A stretch of DNA of 64,000 nucleotides from Blumeriella jaapii (Eukaryota > Ascomycota > Leotiomycetes > Helotiales > Drepanopezizaceae): contig VWND01000041.1 of NCBI GenBank assembly GCA_009599575.1, positions 1 to 64,000 of the forward strand, in the 5' to 3' direction. Positions 36,801-47,699 of this stretch are shown here, piece by piece. The notes beneath the pieces were generated by a model. That model did no database searches. It saw only the letters and a list, made by a program, of their open reading frames with translations, and had not been told where the DNA came from. A program made the translations under genes and the position numbers. Each line of letters opens with the position of its first letter. Position 1 is the first letter of the stretch.

Positions 36801-37410
36801 ACTTTATTTTTCATTTAGTACGGCAGAAACGCTCGATTGCCTTTGGAAACAAAGTGGCTTATGTAAAGGTTTTATAACGTGGTTAAAATGAAAACGAAAG
36901 CGGACCTGTTGATAATAAGGTTTAAACAGCTAAATTACCGCGATATAGATATGGAAGAAATGATTTTAAGAAAAAAAAGGTATAGGAAGGCAGCTAAAAA
37001 ATCTGAGATAGAATTAAAGTTTTAAAAAAAATACTAATTAAAAAGGGAAATTTGGTTTTAGTTTACGACGTTTAGCGCGTTATTAATAAATCGGCCGATA
37101 TTAAGCTTGATTATAAATAGCTCGGACTTTACGAAGTATGCGAGGCCGAGTTGGATAAAAGCTATTATAAGCTTACGAAACTCGATAAAACAAAACTGAA
37201 AGAAACGTTCGCCGCTAATCGGTTAAAACGGTTTTATAAAAGGAATTAGCAAATCTACTCTTTGGATTTTAATTTAGACAGCGATTCCGATTTCAGCGAT
37301 TCCGACGACGATTCCGATTAAAGCGATTATACTTCTGAAAAAAAGAAACTTTTTGGAAAGGTTTGGAAACAGCCGAACGACGACTCCGCTGCTGAAAGCA
37401 TAATTTAAAT
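33881..37410 (+). pseudogene. Degraded but readable pol of C2 (RT, RNase H, integrase)
   Basis: One phase carries the whole pol. RT: NRVTIRNANVPSNVDQFSNE, ASLFDLFSGYDHL near 34660, and the catalytic FYVDD at 34848-34862 with both Asp kept. RNase H: LIVDANIFGWGAVLQQ from 35340. It ends with YIKKTINTAADGFSKR near 35660-35710. Integrase: FDVIRVL near 36387 (first Asp kept), VNNRFENKGVVETFIKKYGI near 36570 (second Asp now Asn), and SAYNSKSNGSVKRGHRNIF near 36645, with Lys for the catalytic Glu. No chromodomain is seen. The end is Asp/Ser-rich (LDSDSDFSDSDDDSD near 37275). About 25 stops, mostly at expected Trp/Gln positions, break the frame. Confidence 0.93.
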
Positions 37411-37888
37411 CGTGATTCTACCTATAACCGAGAAGGAGAAAGGTGTATACAAAATTGTTTACTAATTGTTTTATTATTTTTATTGTTTATTGTTTTTTTT
37501 TTTTATTGTACGCTGTTTTATTATTTTTGTTTTCATATATATTATTTATTTTTAAAACCTTTTTTTATATTGTTTGGGACATTTACTGTACTTTTTTTTG
37601 TTTAATTGTACTTTTGTTTATTAGAACAAAGGCTTTGTATATGCTTGAGCCGTATATTTGATATATTTATATTGCTCGCATATTTTACGAAAACTATTTT
37701 TTATATATTTTATTATTTGCTACTTTTTGCATTATTTATTTTTTTTCGTTTTAAACGGGTGCCTGCTTAAATAGCTATAATTTATTAGAAGAACAGCATG
37801 CGGATTTCCGTAACTTTTGGATATAAATACTTTACAATCTCCGTACTTTTTCTTATTTACTTTTTAATAAACACAACATACTTTTCTG
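37411..37888 (+). other. T-rich spacer between pol and the extra ORF of C2
   Basis: About 480 bases, strongly T-rich. The open frame 37443-37661 codes mainly Phe, Leu, Ile and Tyr and looks hydrophobic, but this follows from the base composition. No homologous motif is seen. It could hold an internal promoter for the downstream frame; TATATTTGATATATTTATA near 37650-37670 is the only candidate. Confidence 0.45.
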
Positions 37889-40800
37889 ATTAATAAACTT
37901 ATCGACATTATATCGTTTTTTAAGCAAAGCGTTATTAAACTTGGCAAATTTATTCTTAATTTATTTTAGAACGGAATTATTATACGCAACTTTTCCGAGT
38001 TTAAGCAAGCATATAATGCCGCCACCTTAAATTAATAAGCAGCTTTCGTAAAAATATTTATAAAGCAACTCGATATAATAATTAGAAACGTTAACGAATT
38101 TTTATTCGATTACGAAAGCTTCGTTAAAAGCTGAATTCGTTCGCAAAAGCTTTGATTACGACAAATTCCTGCTGAATTACGACAACGCTTTAAAAACTTT
38201 CGCCGGAGCAAAAAAAGCTCGAGATAACAAAAAGAAAATGACCGACCGAATGTTGCGCTTTCTGTTAAATCAACGAAAGAAAAATATTTAAAAATACATT
38301 TTTAGTAAAATCACCGGTATTATTCCATTTCGACACCTCGCTCGCTTTTTCGAGATTATTATTTTTATTAAAAAAAGAGTTTGGATACTAAACGCTTACA
38401 TTTTTAAGACGCAAGCTCTGAAAGCTAACAATTTAAAAGCCCGCAAGTTTACAGGTCTTTTTACGGCTGTTTGCAAATTGATCGACGACGCTATGCAATC
38501 GCCAAAAGGAATCTTAGTCGGCTGCGAAACCTTAAATCTGACTTTTTTTCAAAGCAAAAGACTAAGCGTCGCTAAATGCGGCATTTTTATACCGAAAAAA
38601 GGAGACGACGCTATTCCGACATTTCAAATTTACGACGACGAAAAAGATAAAAAAGCTAATATTATTTTCGTTTAATTCGAAGAAACACACGCGGTGGTAA
38701 CTAATATTTCCAGAACAGTTAAAACAACTCGACGACCTCTACCTTTAACTGTCGAAAACGAATCCGAGGACGAGATTAGAAGCGTAATAGCAGATAACCG
38801 CTTATTCGAATACAAAGAACTTATTATATCTGTGGAAACGATTCCGGAAGAGATAGAAACAGAGGACGTGGAAAAGCGCGCCGATACTTTCGAAACCCTT
38901 TCTGTTCGGAAAAGAAAACCATTCACGTCGCCAGCAGAAAAGGCACCGCGAGTAAAAACAGCCGGAAATCAACGCCGAGCTATAGGCTTTAAGCTAATTA
39001 ACAGAAAACGCGACGATTTTATAGAATCAGACTCAGAAAACCTTAGCATTTCGAAAGGGAAAGATTTAAACGATTTTGAATCTGACTTTTCGAAATTAAA
39101 TACGCAAATATCAAAAACGCTTGCTGCGTTTAAAAACGTCGAACCGCTAATATTTCAGATTTTGATAAAAGCATTTAAAATTTCGACTATTGCGCGACTC
39201 GACCGAAAAAGCCTGAAAAAAAATATCGAAATTATTGCGAAAGAAATTATATAAAAAGTATAAGATTAAATTACTTTGTTTAAAACTTTCGCTTTCGACG
39301 ACGAAACAATTCAAAAGTTTTATTTCGATATTTTTATATAAAAGTCAGATAAATCCGTTAGCTTTTTTTTTTTTGCATCGAACGAAAACTGAATCAAGCT
39401 TTTTTCGGAAGATTGCAAGTATAATACGCCAAAGCAAATAAAAAAAACTTTTGAAAACGGTGATCCGTTTTTACTCGAGCTTTTTTTCGTTAAGAAATTC
39501 CGATTTTTTAATTTCGTTTTTACGAATAACGTTAACGCTAGAAAAAACGGCAAGTTTTGCCATTTCCACGTACGCTGTTACGCGGCGTACTGCGATTTAA
39601 TTATAAAAAAAGTCGACGTTATCGGCTTTGCTAATCGATTCGCTGTTATTAAAAATTCGGATTACGACGTATTCGAAATTGACTTTAATAACTAGTTTAT
39701 ATTCCGACGAAAAACTGCGAGAATTACCTAAGCACGTGCTAAAGCTTATTTAGGCTACGCAAATTTTAAAGCAGATTTCAAAGCATTCAGCGCGACCACG
39801 AAGCTCGACTGAAACGTAAAAAAATGGAAGCAACAAGTATTCCTAAAAGCCGACTTTTCTGGCCTTTCGATCGAAAGTATGTTTTAAAGTTTATTTGAAT
39901 TAAGCTGCGAATTCGTTAATTACGTAGGATTTCACAACGGAAAAAACAAGCTACTGCTGCATTTTATAAAAAAAGAAGTAGTTATATATAAGCACTATTT
40001 TCGATTGGTTAAAACCCAGGGAGCATTTACAGCCTTTTTCGCTAATATGTTCTACAGTCTTATTTAACAAGTTTTCAAAATGCACCCCGGCCTTTACTTC
40101 GCTGTTTTAATTATTCGGAACCCCGAAAACTGCCGCCTCGTGGTTTATTTTAACGTTCCGATCGCTTTAGGCCTCGCTGGTTCCGACCGTATTACAATTA
40201 TAAAATTCGATATCGCCGATTTTTAAAAAAAGGAAAAAATCGATAACCTTATCGACGCCATCTTCGACTATTACGTTTTGCCTGCTTTCGCATACAATTC
40301 GAGAATAATCGAAGCTTATCTGCAATTATATTATAACGCAAAGCTAACTAAAACCATTCAGAAAAGCTTAGCTTTCTCGTACTTCAGCGCGTTTAAAACA
40401 GTGGCCTCGGCTATTTTATCGGATTACGAGACCGAAAGCTACGGAATAAAAAATGAAATAACTTTTATCAGCTTTTCGACTAAGCAAAAAGTTTTCGTCA
40501 GATTCAGAATCCAAAAAACCGACGGCGCAATACTGGTTTATTCGAATAATTACACGGCGCAGAAGTACAAAAACTATTTCGAAAACGACAATCCGATAAG
40601 CAATTTGATATTGTTTGTACTGCGGCGAAAGCAATTATAGCACTTTCGATGGTCGCGACTGCAAACGACTACTTCCGAACTATTCCGTAAAATAGTTTCT
40701 TTTACAGGCCTCGAAGCCTTTTCAAAAGCATTCGTCGGTAAACAATCGTAGTCCGATTTATCAGTTTTACGCGAAGCAAAAGCGTTAATCGGTTTTAATT

Positions 40801-41138
40801 ACGACGAACTAATCGATTACTTCTACGATTTTAATACAAAACTCTTCAGCGCTTTTTGCAAAGCGTAAAACCACGTACAAAAGCTGAAATTTATTATTTA
40901 CGGAGAAAAATCGTAAAAAACATTTGTCGCGGCGACACCTGACAATATTATCGACGAAAAAGCTATTAAAACGTTCGTAGGTCTAAACGATACCTCGATT
41001 AATATTTTATCGAGCCATTTTTTAAAAAAACAAAATAAATAAAGTAATTCAAACGATAAGCGAAACGCTACTCCTCCGCAAGAGCTAACAGCAAAAAGGC
41101 CAAGAACGGATTAAAAGACCGAAAGAATATAAGGTTAA
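37889..41138 (+). pseudogene. Extra downstream ORF of family C (about 1000 codons, unknown function)
   Basis: A long frame lies between integrase and the 3' LTR, on the same strand. From 38130 it stays in one phase to a cluster of stops at 41112-41136, nearly 1000 codons. About 18 in-frame stops are consistent with RIP of Trp or Gln codons. Open blocks include 38478-38675, 38694-39254 and 40278-40640, all in this phase. The first part (37889-38100) reads in another phase, implying one frameshift. Features: a middle acidic region (VENESEDEIRSV) followed by KRKPFTSPAEKAPRVK, and a Cys/His cluster FCHFHVRCYAAYC near 39555-39594. The C-terminus is basic (PPQELTAKRPRTD). I recognise no family. Its 3' part also exists in C3, so it belongs to the element. 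Confidence 0.75.
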
Positions 41139-41260
41139 GAAGTTCGGTTTTTAATTAATTGATTTTTAAATTATATAAGATAAACTAGATTGCATTTATT
41201 AAAATTATATTTTTCGTTAGTCGTAGTTAAAAACGACTACGTATATTATTTGGGACAGGA

Positions 41261-41527
41261 TATAAAACGGTAATATCTTATATTAATAGGAGTTGATAGT
41301 TTTAGCTAAGATCGAGGCATAAACTTTTTCGAGACCCTTTGCCATTAATTACCTTCAACAAATATAAAAGCAAAGTATCCTTTTAGATAGTACCATAGGC
41401 ACGCAGTCCAATTTATATTTTCACTTATTCTTTTTTTCCTTTTTTCAGTCTTTTCTAGGAATTCTCTAGACTATCTTACCCACCGATATGTGGCCGTATC
41501 AGTCTGGTTTTCCTACCTACTTTTACA
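41261..41527 (+). repeat. 3' LTR of C2
   Basis: 267 bp from TATAAAACGG (altered TGTAAAACGG) to CTTTTACA, followed by ATAT. The purine run TGGGACAGGA just upstream, at 41251-41260, is the probable polypurine tract that primes plus-strand DNA. Confidence 0.95.
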
Positions 41528-42574
41528 ATATTAAATGAATTCGTAAAATATTCGATTTATTTTAATTAAAACTTTTATAATAGCCGTAATCGAATCCTGA
41601 ATTGCAATTACGATATTTTCGTAAAAATTTAAAATTTAATTTAATTAATTAAAATAAATCCAAGCGACGTTTTCGAAACGTCGGAAAATACGTTTTATAT
41701 TAGCGTTATCAAAAAAAGGGCCGGCGCAGCCAAAGTTTTCAAAACAGCAGCAGCCGCCAAACCGGCAAAAACGAACGCAGCAATAACAGCGGCAGGCCGA
41801 GCCGCGGCGCGATTCGTACGATTTTCGATTATTATAAAAGCCGAAGCGTTATTTCTTTTTAAACGATTTATATAAGCGTCGTAAATAATAAAATCGATAA
41901 AAATTTTAGCAAAAGCTTTGGCTTCGGTAATAAAAAAAAAAAAGCAATAGCGACGGTAGCAGTATCGAAACGATTTATAAAATCGTTAAAATTCGAAAAA
42001 AAAGTTTGCGCTTCGGTAGCGCGTACAGCAGAAACTTATAACTAGTTAAAAGCGAATCCGAATAAAAGTTTAAAAAATTTACAGAAAAACATTAAATATA
42101 CGAAGTTTTGCAGCGGTTGTATTTTACGCTAAAAAGCTCGAAAACGCAAAAAAACAAAAAAGCCGCTATAATGCTTTTGCGTAAAATCAAGCGTATATAT
42201 CGAAAACAAATAAAAATCAAAAGCATTTTAAAAATTCGCGGCGAACGCGGCGAAAAGCAATTGATTAAAATAAAAAAAAGCTGATAAAAAAATATAAAAA
42301 TAAAAAAGAAAAAAAAAGTTAAGCAGGAAAATTGCGGCTATTTTAAAAAAAAAGCTTTTTCAAACGAAAATACGAGCGCTACCGAAAACAAAAAAAACAG
42401 AATAGCGAAACAGCTATAATTTACGATTAAAAGCGAAAAAAACAGTTATAATTTACGACCGAAAGCGAAAAAAACCGTACGTTATTTCGAAAGCGTAACG
42501 CACGCTATATACGAAAGCATACGTATAACAAAATCAATCGTTTTTGAAAACCAAAAGCTTAAAAAAAAGGGTAA
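41528..42574 (+). other. Family A extra 3' segment in A3
   Basis: A3 resumes after C2 with ATATTAAATGAATTCG. The segment has a GC-rich, Ala-coding core at about 41720-41830 and Lys-rich frames afterwards. A sense frame reads VFKTAAAAKPAKTNAAITAA. On the minus strand, the frame equivalent to the A4 antisense ORF is open from about 42026 to the poly-A tract (12 A at 41932-41943), and again from there to about 41695 in a shifted phase. The segment ends at the 3' LTR. Confidence 0.55.
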
Positions 42575-42878
42575 TATTAGAAACTAATATTACGTATATA
42601 AATCAAATAATCCGCCAAAACCTTCTGCTTTTTATTAATCCTCGAATAATACTTTTTGCCAATAGGCCGTAAAGGCCGGATAATATTATAAAAATTGAAA
42701 ATAATATTTAAATAAAACATTTTATAAAAATAATTGCTAAAAAATCAGTTATTAAAATTATATTAAAAAAAATTAAAAAAAGGTCGGAATAAGGGCTGGA
42801 AAAACATATTAAATAAAATTCGCCTGGTTTTCTGGGAAATATTCTTTTCGAAGGCTCCACCCTTTTTTTTGTACTTAT
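42575..42878 (+). repeat. 3' LTR of A3, first piece
   Basis: It begins TATTAGAAACTAATATTACG, the RIP-altered form of TGTCAGGAACCAATATCACG, and stops at the CTTAT duplication (42874-42878) of A4. It continues at 50243. Confidence 0.92.
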
Positions 42879-43292
42879 TGTAAGGATTGAAAAGGCAGGG
42901 AAACACTAGTTCAAACAATAAAGCTCAAATAAGGTTGGGTTAATAGTCAGACTGATCTTTATCTTCTACATCTTTAGTAGAAGGCGTATATAAGTACAAA
43001 AGGAAAGGTGGAGCTTTCGAAAAGAATATTTCCCAGGAAACCAGGCGAATCCTATTTAATATGTTTTTTCAGCTTCCATCCCGACCTTTTTTTATTTTTT
43101 TTAATATAACCCTAATAACTGGTTTTTTAACAATTATTCTTATAAAATGTTTTATTTAAATGTTATTTTCAGCTTTTATAATATTATCCGGCCCTCACGG
43201 CCTATTCGCAAAAAATGCTATTCGAAAATTAGTAAAAGGCAAAAGGTTTTGGCGGATTATTTAATTTATATACGTAATATTGGTTTTTAATA
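42879..43292 (-). repeat. 3' LTR of A4
   Basis: 414 bp. The outer ~190 bases are almost unmutated; the inner end reads GGTTTTTAATA for GGTTCCTGACA. Confidence 0.94.
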
Positions 43293-43546
43293 TTATTTTT
43301 TTTTTTAGACCTTTGATTTTTAAAAGCGATTGATTTTTTTGTATATATGCTTTCGTATATAGCGTGCGTTACGCTTTCGAAATAACGTGCGGTTTTTTTC
43401 GTTTTCGGTCGTGAATTATAGCTGTTTTTTCCGCTTTTGGTCGTGAATTATAGCTGTTCTGCTGTTTTGTTTTTTTTGTTTTCGGTAGCGCTTTGTATTT
43501 TCGTTTAAAAAGACCTTTTTTTTTTAAAATGGCCGCCATTTTGTTC

Positions 43547-43580
<34 letters not shown>

Positions 43581-44500
43581 CGTCAGTTTTTTTTTATTTT
43601 ATTTTAATTAATTACTTTTCGCCGCGTTCGCCGCGAACTTTTAAAATACCTTTAACTTTTATCTGCTTTCGGTGCGCCCGCCTGATTTTACGCGAAAGTA
43701 TTATAGCGGACTTTTTTTTTTTTGCGTTTTCGAGTTTTTCAGCGTAAAATACAACCGTTGCAAAGCTTCGCATATTTAATGCTTTTTTATAAATCTTTTA
43801 AATTTTTATTCGAATTCGCTTTTAATTAGCTATAAGTTTTTACCGTACGCGCTATCGAGACGCAAATACTTTTCGCGGATTTTAACGATTTTATAAATCG
43901 TTTCGATATTGCTACCGCCGCTGCCGCTTTTTTTTTTTTTACTGCCGAAGCCAAAGCTTTTGCTAAAACTTTTATCGATTTTATTATTTACAACGTTTAT
44001 ATAAATCGTTTAAAAAAGGATGACGCTTCGGCTTTTATAATAATCGAAAATCGTGCGAATCGAGCCGCGGCTCGGACTGCCGCTGTCGCTGTTGCTGCTG
44101 CGCCCGTTTTTGCCGGTTTGGCGGCTGCTGCTGTTTTAAAAGCTTTGGCTGCGCCGGCCCCTCCATTTAACGACGCTAATATAAAACGTATTTTCCGACG
44201 TTTCGAAAACGTCGCTCGAACTTATTTTAACCAGTTAAATTAAATTCTGGATTTTTACGAAAATATCGTAGTTATAATTCAGGATTCGACTACGGCTATT
44301 ATAAAAACTTTAATTAAAATAAATCGAATATTTTGCGAATTCGTTTAATATTAATTTTTTTTAATTTGCCGCTGCTTTTAAATTTTAAAAAAATAGCGAT
44401 AACGATAGGAAAAAAAATAACGATAAAAATAAATTGGCTTAACGGCGATTTTAAGATTTTCTAAGTGTTTTTGTTTTCTTTTTCTTATTTTACGGCGCGT
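43293..44500 (-). other. Extra 3' segment of A4, sense strand (Lys-rich and Ala-rich frames)
   Basis: Sense-strand frames between the chromodomain and the 3' LTR include an open stretch from an ATG at 43529 downward. It begins MAAILKKKGLFKRKYKALPK and contains HDRKRKKTARYFESVTHAIY. An Ala-rich frame (AKAFKTAAAAKPAKT) lies nearer the chromodomain and has a few stops. It may be a second ORF of the element or a C-terminal extension. A poly-T tract at about 43548-43580 separates the parts. I recognise no domain. Confidence 0.4.
43854..44354 (+). other. Antisense open frame in the family A 3' segment (A4 copy)
   Basis: The plus strand here, antisense to A4 gag-pol, has no stop in one phase from 43854 to 44246 (131 codons). 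It then continues to 44348 with one TAA. It begins IETQILFADFNDFINRFDIA, passes an Ala-rich middle (AVAVAAAPVFAGLAAAAVLK) and ends with NDANIKRIFRRFENVARTYF and DFYENIVVIIQDSTTAIIKT. The two flanks are not low-complexity. A2 and A3 have the same frame open on either side of a poly-T tract whose length varies (13 in A4, 12 in A3, 15 in A2). It could be an antisense gene of the element or a by-product of the GC-rich sense frame. Confidence 0.4.
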
Positions 44501-46460
44501 ATTCGTTATTATTCCGTTGCTATTATTTATCGTATTTTTTAAATATTTTTTTACAATTTTTTTTGCGTTCGTAAAATGGTTTTCTGGCTTTTACGAGTTT
44601 TCGCTTGGTAAATAGCTTTTTTATCGTATTAAATAATATCGGCCCTTTTTTATATTTTTATAAGTTTGTATTAATTTAATCTCGTATTTTTCGGGTTTTT
44701 AAAGTTTTATTATATTATTTTTCGGCTCGGTGTCGTTCCGACCTTACCAAGGTTTTAGTAGAAAAACGTGGAAGATATCGTAAATACGATATTAAAAAAG
44801 GAATTCGAATTAATAAGCTTGGCCGTGCTCGTATATAATTCGTTTGATTTTAAAAAGCTTTAGATATTTATTTAAAAGCTTTCGAAAAAATCGCAGCTGT
44901 CGGAAGTTTTTGGTCGATAATAGTATTTTATCGTTTATTTAAAATCTAGTTTTTTTGTATTTAGCGTCGTAAAATTTTTTATGATTCGCGTTAGCTTTTT
45001 TTAGTTTTTTATTAAATATTTTTTTTTTTTTTTGCAATATTTTAATTCGCTCTTTCGTTAACGGTACCTTCTTTTCTACGACGTCGCTTTCGACGTTGCT
45101 GCTAAGTTTTAAATAAAAGCCGTATAATATACGAAAAAAAATAAAATCCGTAGAAACGTATATCGAATTATTATACGTAAACTCGGCTAAAGCAAGCTTC
45201 GTAGCCCAATCGTTTTGTCGATAATCGCAATACGTGCGAAAATAAAATTTTAAAATTTGATTTTAACGTTTCGTTTGGCTATCGGTCTAAAAATAAAAAG
45301 CGATGCTTAATCGACGTCGTATTTGTAAGTGAAATATTATTAAAAACCAGAATTTACTAATAAAAACTGACTTTTTATTTGTAATAATTTTTTTAAAACA
45401 GCAAAATTTTTGTAAACGTATTATATAAATATTTTAGTCAAATCTAAAACTAAAATTGTTTTTTATATCGGTATATATTTCGACAGCTTCGTATATCGGT
45501 TTATTATAACGAATATCGAATCGTAAATACGATTTCGTTTTTTACTAAAAAATAAATCCGTAATAAAATTTATAATTATTTTTTTCCAAGGTTTTATAAA
45601 AGTCGAAAAAAGGGTTAATTCGCTATAAGGTCGGTGTTTTCTAAGCTTGCTTTTTTAGCATTTTCTATACGTATTAACGTAACGCTTTACGTCGCCTCGT
45701 AAACCAGGCCAGAAATACTTTTTTTCGACCAGTTTTAGCGTTCGCCGAAAGCTTTAATAGCCGGCGGTCGGATCGTCGTAATTAATTTTTAATATTTCGC
45801 TTTTAATAGCGCTTTTATTCGAAATATACGCACGTTTTTTATAATATAATAATTTATTTTAGCTTATATACTAATATTTTTCGAATCCGGCTCGATTGCT
45901 TTGCAAAGCCGATTCGTACGTCTTTTGTAATATAAAAAAATCAGATTTTTATAATACAAAAATAATTTTGTAAATCGGTTTTGCTAATTCGTTATTAGCC
46001 GTTTCGAATTATAATAATACAGCGGCTACGCTTCGTAATATATATTATTTACAATTAGTAATATTAGTAAAAAACAGTCCGGCGAAAAAGCTTTTTATTT
46101 AGCTTTTTCCCGCTTGCTTTTTACCTTTTGATTCCGTAACAAAAGCTTCGAATACTTATTGGCGCGAAATGGTTTATGCTCCGACTTTAAGCGTATTTTT
46201 ATTGCGAAAAACATTTTAAAATCTTTTAAATAAATTAGTTTTAGCTTATAATGCAACGTAAATAGCTGCTTATTATCTTTTTCTAAATCTTTTTTTAAAT
46301 TTGGCCGGCGGAAAAAACTATCCGTCGGATTAAAAATTCTTGTTTTATATTCGATTGCAAAATTGTATTCAGCTAGCTTATCGGCTTATTTCGCTTGGCG
46401 TCCGTTTAAACGTTTTTTCGTAAAAAAGTATTTCAAATTGTAATAATTTATACGTATAAT
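44501..46460 (-). pseudogene. Degraded integrase and chromodomain of A4
   Basis: The linker and integrase read on the minus strand from about 46270 down to 44760. The zinc-binding part is near 45760, and FTYNNSIRYT-like target-joining sequence is near 45180. The chromodomain lies at about 44695-44520 with the same motif order as A3. Stops from RIP are present throughout. Confidence 0.83.
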
Positions 46461-47560
46461 AATAACGTTAAAAGCGCTACGTAAATATTAGTTTTATTAT
46501 TTAAAAGCGTAAATTATAATTATTAGCTCAGCGTCGTAAACTTCGTATTTTTGTTTTATAAAAAAAAGCTTTTTCGAATAATATACGATGGAATACTAAC
46601 GTGCTTTCGTATTTTTCCCGAATAATTAAAATAATATTCCGCTTATAACGAATTTCGAAGCGTTTGTTTCGATTTGGATTTTTAATCGAGGGTCGAAATA
46701 GCGTAAAATCGGTGCTTGGCAAAACTTTTTTTTTAAAAGTAAAAAGGCGAGCTTCGCTTCGAATAAAAAACGAAAAAAACCCGACATTTTTTTTTATTAT
46801 ATCTTTTTCAAAAAATTTATAATAAATCGGCAAAACTTAGCGTAGTTTTTAATAAAACGTTTGTAAAAATTAATAAAATCCAAAAATATTTGAATATTTC
46901 GCTACGTAATAAAAAAGGGCCATTTTCGAATATTATTTATTTTCTTTGGATTTATTTTAATTTTCGTAGAAGTAACGACGAAGCTTAAAAACTTAATCGT
47001 ATTCGTATCGAAAGTATATTTTTTCAGATTTTCGTAAAGTTTATTAATACGGAATTTTTCGAAAACTTTTTTTATCGCGTTTATATAATCGTCGGAGTTT
47101 TCGAAAAATATTAAAATATCGTCGAAATAAATTATATACGTAATATTTATTAAACCGACTAAAGCTTAATTAATATACGCTTAGAAGGTTGCTAATACGT
47201 TCGAAAGGCCGAAAAGTAATACGCAGTATTCGAAGTGTTCGTAACGAATGCGAAACGCAGTTTTTTACTTATCTTTTTCTTTTATTCGAAGGCGGTAATA
47301 CGCCCAAATAAGATTTAGCTTAGTGAATATTTTAGCTTTTTTTAAACGATCCAAAGTTTCGCTAATAAAAAGTAAAAAAGTTCGATTTTTAATCGTAACT
47401 GCGTTTAAACTTTTATAATCGACGCATAATCGTAAACTTTCGTTTTTCGGTATAAATATTATTGGTGCGCCGGCAGGGCTAATAGATTTTTTTATCCAGT
47501 TTTTTTTTAAATTCGAATCGAAATATTCGCGCAATTCGGTAAGTTTAGATTTCGATAAAA
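46461..47560 (-). pseudogene. Degraded reverse transcriptase and RNase H of A4
   Basis: The first 89 codons (47534-47265) are open: [49 protein letters not shown] is kept near 47135-47110. RNase H lies at about 46700-46490. The 101-codon frame 46833-46528 is in a shadow phase. Confidence 0.9.
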
Positions 47561-47699
47561 AATAAATTAGTTTTTAAAAAGGGTTTTTTTTTTCCGCGAA
47601 ATCTATTCGATGCTTTATAAAATAGTGAAAAGCTAGAATAACCGCGGCGGTATCGTTAAATACGTCGGCGTAGTCGTCGTATTTAAAAGATAATTAATA

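Larger units (their letters stand above)
30261..41527 (+). mobile_element. Family C retrotransposon C2, complete, 11.27 kb, with extra downstream ORF
   Basis: It runs from TGTAAAACGG to CTTTTACA with 266-267-bp LTRs and a 4-bp ATAT duplication. Order: leader, gag, protease, RT, RNase H, integrase, acidic tail, a 480-bp spacer, then a further reading frame of about 1000 codons, and the 3' LTR. This is the best preserved copy of any family in the window. The same pol region in C1 (50353-53758) has many more stops. Differences between its two LTRs are nearly all transitions. Confidence 0.96.

Noticed and set aside
37443..37661. Hydrophobic 72-residue frame that looks like a membrane protein between pol and the extra ORF of C2
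   Set aside because: The stretch is T-rich, which by itself gives Phe/Leu/Ile/Tyr codons. There is no recurring pattern, and no second copy of this region exists in the window to compare.
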